This document shows positions 38,611-43,128 of a stretch of 43,128 nt of DNA, piece after piece. Position 1 is the stretch's first letter. Every line of letters begins with the position of its first letter. Under the pieces are notes generated by a model. That model was not told the DNA's origin. It ran no database searches and saw only the letters and a list, made by a program, of their open reading frames with translations. The translations under genes were made by a program, and so were the position numbers. Source of the DNA: Bacillota bacterium. Lineage in GTDB: Bacteria; Bacillota; Clostridia; Christensenellales; CAG-138. The stretch spans positions 1 through 43,128 of the forward strand of contig JAKJBL010000004.1 of assembly GCA_022707005.1 (NCBI GenBank), written 5' to 3'.

Positions 38611-39759
38611 TTACTTTAGGATTTCGAGACGGCCGGGGTCGTTTGCATAGACTTCTTTTGCATTGTCTTTTGTAACGATAACCGGTGTAAGCTCGTAAAT
38701 GCCGACTTCCTTCTTGCCGTTATCTACGTTGTTGTCAAATGCGGGCAGCGGTGTGCCGGCCTGCATGAGCTTAATGATTTCCATTGTCTTGCCAACGAGG
38801 ATTGCAGTCGGCTTATCAACAGTTGAATACTGCCTGCCTTCCCAAATCCACTTAATTGACTCGTTTTCAGCGTCAAGGCCTGAAATTGCGGGCTGCTCCT
38901 GCTTTGCGTTAAGGCAGGCGGTTATGATATTGCGCGCGATTGCGTCGTTTGGGGAGAGGACGCCGTCAATCTTCTTATCCGTGTAGAAGCCGGAAAGCAG
39001 AGTGTCCATGCGTGCCTGTGCTTTTGACGCATCCCAGTCAAGAGTTGCGCACTGCTCAAACGCTGTCTGCCCTGAAACTACTGTGAGCGTGCCATCGTCA
39101 ATTTTGGGCTGAAGGACCTTCATAGCGCCCTTAAAGAAGTTCGGGGCGTTGGGGTCGGCAGGGCCGCCGCCAAAGAGCTCGATGTTGTAGGGGCCTTCGC
39201 CCTTCATCTTTGCTAAGCCGTCAAGAAGTGCCTGGCCTTGGAGTTCGCCGATTCTTACGCTGCCAAACTGAACTACGCAGTCAATAGCAGTTGTGTTTTC
39301 CAAAAGGCGGTCATAGGCGATAATCTTTACGCCTGCTGCTGCTGCATCTTCAAGCACAGCCCCGAGCTGGGAGCCGTCAATAGGCGCAACAACAATAACC
39401 TTCGCACCGTTTTGGACCATTGACTCGATTTGCTGCTGCTGTTGGGGAACCTTGTTGTCAGCATGCTGTACGAGCGGCTTAAAGCCTGCTGCTTCGAGCT
39501 CAGCCTTGAACATGTCGTTGCCTTCCGCCCAGTTCTGTGTGCCGAGCCAGGGCAGAGCTACGCCTATAACAGAGTCTGCAGGGAAGCCTTCTGCCGGAGC
39601 TTCGGGCGCTGGTGCAGGCGCTGGTGCAGGCTCGGGCGCGGGCGCTTCAGGCGCAGGCGCTGGTGCAGGTGCAGGCGCTGGTGCAGCGCAGGCTCCAAAG
39701 AGCATCGCAGCGATGAGAATGGAAGTTACGAGAAGAGTCATTCTTTTTTTGGACACCAT
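38611..39759 (-). CDS. ChvE-like sugar-binding lipoprotein
   Basis: 382 residues. A lipoprotein signal has lipobox LFGAC (Cys24), then a long Ala-Pro-Glu repeat linker (about 25-57), then a periplasmic-binding type I fold: SVIGVALPWLGTQNWAEGND, VAPIDGSQLGAVLE, AYDRL, LFGGGPADPNAPNFFKGA, GVLSPNDAIARNI, SGLDAE. The closest characterised type is ChvE of the multiple-monosaccharide (ChvE-GguAB) system. It captures sugars outside the membrane and delivers them to the permease. It is last in the operon. The start ATG has CAGGAGGG 5-6 bases upstream. Confidence 0.92.
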   Translation of the reverse strand: MVSKKRMTLLVTSILIAAMLFGACAAPAPAPAPAPAPEAPAPEPAPAPAPAPEAPAEGFPADSVIGVALPWLGTQNWAEGNDMFKAELEAAGFKPLVQHADNKVPQQQQQIESMVQNGAKVIVVAPIDGSQLGAVLEDAAAAGVKIIAYDRLLENTTAIDCVVQFGSVRIGELQGQALLDGLAKMKGEGPYNIELFGGGPADPNAPNFFKGAMKVLQPKIDDGTLTVVSGQTAFEQCATLDWDASKAQARMDTLLSGFYTDKKIDGVLSPNDAIARNIITACLNAKQEQPAISGLDAENESIKWIWEGRQYSTVDKPTAILVGKTMEIIKLMQAGTPLPAFDNNVDNGKKEVGIYELTPVIVTKDNAKEVYANDPGRLEILK

Positions 39760-39823
39760 TTTACCCTCCTGTTTTACGTCTTTCGACTATATAAGGCCCC
39801 GCCCTTTGCGTATCAGGGGTTGC

Positions 39824-41062
39824 TCAGGCAGGGGTGCCTTCAGTTGGTTTTGGCTGCTCTTGTTTTGCAGGGAAGAGCCTGCCTGTAATTGAGCCGCGTC
39901 CGCGCTGTTTGTTGTAAACGTCAAATACAACAGCTGCCAAAAGCACAAAGCCCTTTATAACCTGGGTACGGTCAGCGCCAACACCAAGAAGCTGCAGGCC
40001 GTTGTTTAAAACAGCCATTACCATGCCTCCGACCATTGTAGCAATAACTGTGCCAATGCCGCCAGAAACTGCCGCTCCGCCAATAAATACAGAGGCTATT
40101 GCGTCAAGCTCCCAGCCTGTGCCGTCTGACGGGCCTGCTGCTACTGAGCGGCCTACGAAGATTATTCCCGCAAGCGCTGCAAGGAACGACATGTTGAGCA
40201 TAGTAAGAAAATATGTTCTTCTTACATTTACGCCTGAGAGCGTAGCTGCGCTTTTATTGCCGCCTACTGCGTATATATGGCGGCCAAACCTTGTGCGCTG
40301 CGTGATTATATGGTAAATAATCACAAGCACAACGAGTATAAGCCCGGGAACAGGGAAGGATGTGCCAGGCCTCCCTGAGCTGTAAAGCCAAGTTATGTAG
40401 CCTATAACAAGCCCTACAAGCACAATGCGCACAAGTACCGGCCAAAGCGGCTCCTTCTTGCCGGAGAGCTTCTCTATACGCCTGCGCTTATGCAGCTGCG
40501 ACCATGTAAAGGCTGCGATTGCTAAAAGCCCGAGAAGCACAGTGGAGTTGTTAAGCCCTGTATTCGGGCCCCAGTCAGGCAGATAACCCGCGCCAATGAT
40601 TTTAAGCTCTTCGGGCGCTGGCACTGAAATCGACTTAGAAATCCAAATTACGCCGCCGCGGAAAATCATCATGCCGCCCAAGGTTGTAATAAAGCCCGGG
40701 ATGTTGAACCTTGCAAGCCAAAACCCCTGCCAAGCGCCTGCAATTGCGCCAACTGCTAAGCCAATAAGCGCTGCGACCCACCACGGCAGGTTGAACTCCC
40801 TTGCACTAAGCGCCATAACCATACCTGCAAAGCCTGCAACTGAACCAACGGATAAGTCGATTTGCCCAATTACTATTACCATGAGCATCCCGACTGCAAG
40901 CACAAGCACATAAGCATTGCCTGAGAGCAGGTTTTGGAAGTTGGAGGGCGTAACTACCTTCCCCCCTGTAGCGATGTTAAAGATAATTATGAGTGCAACA
41001 AGCGCAATTACCATTGTAAACTGACGAAACTCAGTGCCGAGAATTTGTTTTAGGTGTTTCAT
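39824..41062 (-). CDS. Multiple-monosaccharide ABC transporter permease (GguB/MmsB-like)
   Basis: 412 residues with about ten membrane segments. RbsC/GguB-type motifs include NLLSGNAYVLVLAVGMLMVI, GQIDLSVGSVAGFAGMVMAL, IPGFITTLGGMMIFRG and GGAAVSGGIGTVIATMVGG. It forms the sugar channel with the ATPase and binding protein. The start is ATG 41060-41062, because GGGAAGGGA lies 7 bases upstream; the frame extends further up but overlaps that site. The GguA gene ends 14 bases earlier, so they are coupled. Confidence 0.93.
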   Translation of the reverse strand: MKHLKQILGTEFRQFTMVIALVALIIIFNIATGGKVVTPSNFQNLLSGNAYVLVLAVGMLMVIVIGQIDLSVGSVAGFAGMVMALSAREFNLPWWVAALIGLAVGAIAGAWQGFWLARFNIPGFITTLGGMMIFRGGVIWISKSISVPAPEELKIIGAGYLPDWGPNTGLNNSTVLLGLLAIAAFTWSQLHKRRRIEKLSGKKEPLWPVLVRIVLVGLVIGYITWLYSSGRPGTSFPVPGLILVVLVIIYHIITQRTRFGRHIYAVGGNKSAATLSGVNVRRTYFLTMLNMSFLAALAGIIFVGRSVAAGPSDGTGWELDAIASVFIGGAAVSGGIGTVIATMVGGMVMAVLNNGLQLLGVGADRTQVIKGFVLLAAVVFDVYNKQRGRGSITGRLFPAKQEQPKPTEGTPA

Positions 41063-41076
41063 GATGCATCCCTTCC

Positions 41077-42639
41077 CTATGCGTTTATATCCGCGCAAGT
41101 ATTGGAGTAAGCGTCCTGGGTGTTTATCATCATTTGCATAAGCTTTTCCTGGTCAGCCTCGCTGCGGTCTAATGCGCCTGTGATGCTGCCCTCAAAAAGC
41201 GTATAAATCCTGTCGCACATGCCAAGAAGTTCAGGCAGCTCAGAAGAAACGATTATAACTGCCTTTCCCTGGTCTGCAAGCCCGTTTATAAGGCGGTGTA
41301 TTTCGTATTTTGCGCCAACATCTATGCCGCGCGTAGGTTCATCTAAAATAAGCACATCAGGCTCTGTGAACATCCACTTTGCTACAACGACTTTTTGCTG
41401 GTTTCCGCCTGAGAGCGTGTTTACGCACGCGTCTACGCTGTATGTTTTAATTCCGAGCTCTTCGCGCTGCTTTTCTGCTGCCTGACGCTCCTTATCTAAA
41501 TCGAGCAGCCAGCCTCGCGTTATAGCTTTAAGGTTTGCGCTTACGCAGGTCTTGCGCACAGAATCTATAAGGTTTAGGCCGAAGTTTTTGCGGTCTTCCG
41601 GGATATAGGCAATGCCGTGCTTAATTGCCTCAGAAACTGAGTTTATTTTTACCTGTTTGCCCCTTATTTTAATTGAGCCGCAAATAAAGGAGCCGTAGTT
41701 CTGCCCGAAGATTGAGCGCATAAGCTCAGTTCTGCCTGCGCCCATAAGCCCCGCAAAGCCCACGATTTCGCCTGCGCGCACATAGAAGTTTGACCTTTTG
41801 CAGACCATTCTGCCCGGAATATTCGGGTCTTCAACGCACCAGTTGTCAACTTCAAAAATAACCTCGCCGGGCTTTGACTCATGAGGGGGATAGCGGTTTT
41901 CCATAGAGCGGCCGACCATTGAGCGGATGATGCGCTTTTCGTCAACTTGCCCTTTTTCGACTGAAAACGTTTCAACTGTGCGCCCATCGCGAAGCACGGT
42001 TACAACATCGGATATTTCAGCAATTTCGTTAAGCTTGTGCGAAATCATTATGCAAGTGATGTCCTTGCCCTTTAAATCGCGCATAAGCTTGAACAGGTTT
42101 GCAGTATCAGCCTCGTTTAAGGCTGAGGTAGGCTCGTCAAGAATTAGGAGCTTCACGTTTTTAGAGAGCGCTTTTGCGATTTCTACAAGCTGCTGCTGAC
42201 CTACGCCAAGATGCTTTACCTGAGTGTTCGGGTCGAGGTTCAGCCCAACGCGCTCAAGCAGCTCCTGTGCAAGGCGGCGCTGCTTTTCTCTGTCTATAAG
42301 GCCGCGCCTTACGATTTCGTTGCCCATAAAAATGTTTTCTGTAATGGAAAGCTCAGGAATCATCGTAAGCTCCTGGTGGATTATAACAATGCCCGCGCTT
42401 TCGGATTCTTTTATGTTTTTAAAGGTCATCTCGCTGCCCATATATATGATTTTGCCCTCATACGAGCCATAGGGGTGAATGCCTGAGAGCACCTTCATAA
42501 GGGTGGATTTACCTGCGCCGTTTTCACCGCAGATTGCGTGAATATCGCCGCGGCGAACTGAAATAGTTACGCCGTCTAACGCGCGCACTCCCGGAAAAAC
42601 TTTGGTTATATCCTGCATTTGTAGAATTATGTCTTCCAT
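41077..42639 (-). CDS. Multiple-monosaccharide ABC transporter ATP-binding protein (GguA/MmsA-like)
   Basis: 520 residues in two ABC domains. Domain 1 has Walker A GENGAGKSTLMKVL, signature LGVGQQQLVEIAKAL and Walker B LLILDEPTSAL. Domain 2 has a degenerate Walker A (LMGAGRTELMRSI), signature LSGGNQQKVVVAKWM and LILDEPTRGIDVGAKYEI. This double-domain form is typical of RbsA/GguA sugar importers, where the second site often does not hydrolyse ATP. It is the first gene of the operon. The start is an ATG with GGAGG 8 bases upstream. Confidence 0.95.
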   Translation of the reverse strand: MEDIILQMQDITKVFPGVRALDGVTISVRRGDIHAICGENGAGKSTLMKVLSGIHPYGSYEGKIIYMGSEMTFKNIKESESAGIVIIHQELTMIPELSITENIFMGNEIVRRGLIDREKQRRLAQELLERVGLNLDPNTQVKHLGVGQQQLVEIAKALSKNVKLLILDEPTSALNEADTANLFKLMRDLKGKDITCIMISHKLNEIAEISDVVTVLRDGRTVETFSVEKGQVDEKRIIRSMVGRSMENRYPPHESKPGEVIFEVDNWCVEDPNIPGRMVCKRSNFYVRAGEIVGFAGLMGAGRTELMRSIFGQNYGSFICGSIKIRGKQVKINSVSEAIKHGIAYIPEDRKNFGLNLIDSVRKTCVSANLKAITRGWLLDLDKERQAAEKQREELGIKTYSVDACVNTLSGGNQQKVVVAKWMFTEPDVLILDEPTRGIDVGAKYEIHRLINGLADQGKAVIIVSSELPELLGMCDRIYTLFEGSITGALDRSEADQEKLMQMMINTQDAYSNTCADINA

Positions 42640-43017
42640 TATGCCAACCTCCGGCTGCTTGACTGTCAGGTAAGTTTTGCTTCTAAATCTAAAGCTTGTT
42701 TAAGCGGCAGCGCATTATGCCGCCGGCTTTTTATCCATATTTTACATTAAGCCATAACTGTGAGCCTTATGCCTTAAAACGCCGTAAAACCTAAGGCGGC
42801 TAAAATAATTTAGCGGGCGCAAGTGCCGTTAGTGTAAGCTTAGCCGTGTTCTATGATATTTCCGCCTTCTTTGCTGTTTTTAGCTAAATTTCGCGACTGT
42901 TAAAAGTTGTTTGAGTAGCATAATTGACCGCTTTGTATATCATAGTATGTTGAGGCGCCTTGCGTGAACTTGGCGCCATAAAAAACAGACTACAGCCTGT
43001 TTGCTAATGTTTTTTTA
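42640..43017 (-). promoter_or_regulatory. Long 5' leader of the sugar transporter operon
   Basis: About 380 bases lie between the promoter and the GguA start, with no credible gene on either strand. They hold a short hairpin just after the expected start of transcription (42983-43002: AAACAG with CTGTTT, then a T run) and a second stem GCGGCA/TGCCGC further down. The length suggests regulation in the leader, such as attenuation, but I recognise no riboswitch. Inverted GGCGCC copies at 42954-42959 and 42972-42977 could also pair. Confidence 0.45.
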
Positions 43018-43046
43018 ATAACATCAAATTATCACAACTTTGTCAA
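43018..43046 (-). promoter_or_regulatory. Promoter of the sugar ABC transporter operon
   Basis: Minus strand TTGACA (43041-43046), exactly 17 bases, then TGTTAT (43018-43023). It is a perfect -35 with a 4-of-6 -10. The region to the window end (43047-43128) shows no other clear feature. Confidence 0.6.
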
Positions 43047-43128
43047 TTTGTCAGCACTTTAGTTATGATATGCAAGAAATGTCCACCCTAACAGCAGAAA
43101 TATGGGTTCTTAGTTAAAACCCTCCCAT

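Noticed and set aside
39430-39892. Plus-strand open frames opposite the sugar-binding protein linker
   Set aside because: They are antisense shadows of the Ala-Pro-rich linker (Gly/Ala-rich low-complexity translation), without ribosome binding sites.
42954-42977. GGCGCC repeats as an intrinsic terminator
   Set aside because: No T run follows on either strand. At most this is leader structure.
1-43128. tRNA, rRNA, CRISPR arrays, insertion sequences, integrase or attachment sites
   Set aside because: None was seen by eye on either strand. A covariance-model or repeat search would be needed to exclude short elements.

Overview
This window looks like a chromosomal segment from a spore-forming, anaerobic, low-to-mid GC Firmicute of the Clostridia. 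Four things point that way: a SpoIIQ-type and a SpoIID-type sporulation protein; a Soj/Spo0J (ParA/ParB) pair with two parS sites; RNA leaders typical of Firmicutes (a methionine T-box and a TPP riboswitch); and an anaerobe's superoxide reductase (desulfoferrodoxin). Genes are dense, Shine-Dalgarno sequences are strong (GGAGG type), and GTG and TTG starts are common. I see no tRNA, rRNA, CRISPR array, integrase or transposase.

Left part (1-6.8 kb): the 3'-truncated gene of a secreted protein with five SH3b repeats, spoIIQ, a LysE/RhtB exporter, a DUF2148 iron-sulfur protein and a DeoR regulator. The DeoR gene is divergent from parA-parB, with two parS sites between them. A PHP-domain hydrolase follows, convergent with parB. 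Centre-left (6.9-17.5 kb): a long run of plus-strand genes: an E2-like acyltransferase homologue lacking the usual catalytic His, small secreted or membrane proteins, a lipid-anchored MecA/PbpC-type PBP, a LOG hydrolase, a Usp-like protein, a DUF815 ATPase, a membrane protein, PepF and a DUF695-RraB protein. Then comes a 570-bp gap with a tandem DnaA-box cluster (17.67-17.71 kb), a possible replication-control locus or oriC.

Centre (18-32.7 kb): a DUF5711-like propeller protein, CvpA, a membrane-tethered sigma-region-2-like protein, spoIID, a DUF2807 lipoprotein, RarD, murG, T-box-metG and tatD. Next is a sodium:solute symporter, then an unassigned structured leader, then a flavoprotein (split by a 1-nt frameshift) and a dicluster ferredoxin. 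A TPP riboswitch then precedes thiT.

Right part (32.7-43.1 kb): mostly minus strand. An isolated phage-type tail-fibre and lysis cassette (BppU-like fibre broken by a 1-nt frameshift, carbohydrate-binding peptide, amidase-SH3, XhlA-like protein, holin-like protein) sits with no capsid, terminase or integrase genes. It is followed by an LCP cell-wall ligase, a GntR/YtrA regulator with desulfoferrodoxin, and a three-gene sugar ABC importer (ATPase, permease, ChvE-like binding protein) with a long leader.

Items most worth a second look: the structured RNA at 29685-29753 in the symporter-flavoprotein-ferredoxin locus, the DnaA-box cluster, the orphan tail-fibre/lysis cassette, and the membrane-bound sigma-like protein. 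Both frame breaks sit in homopolymer runs, so assembly error must be excluded first.
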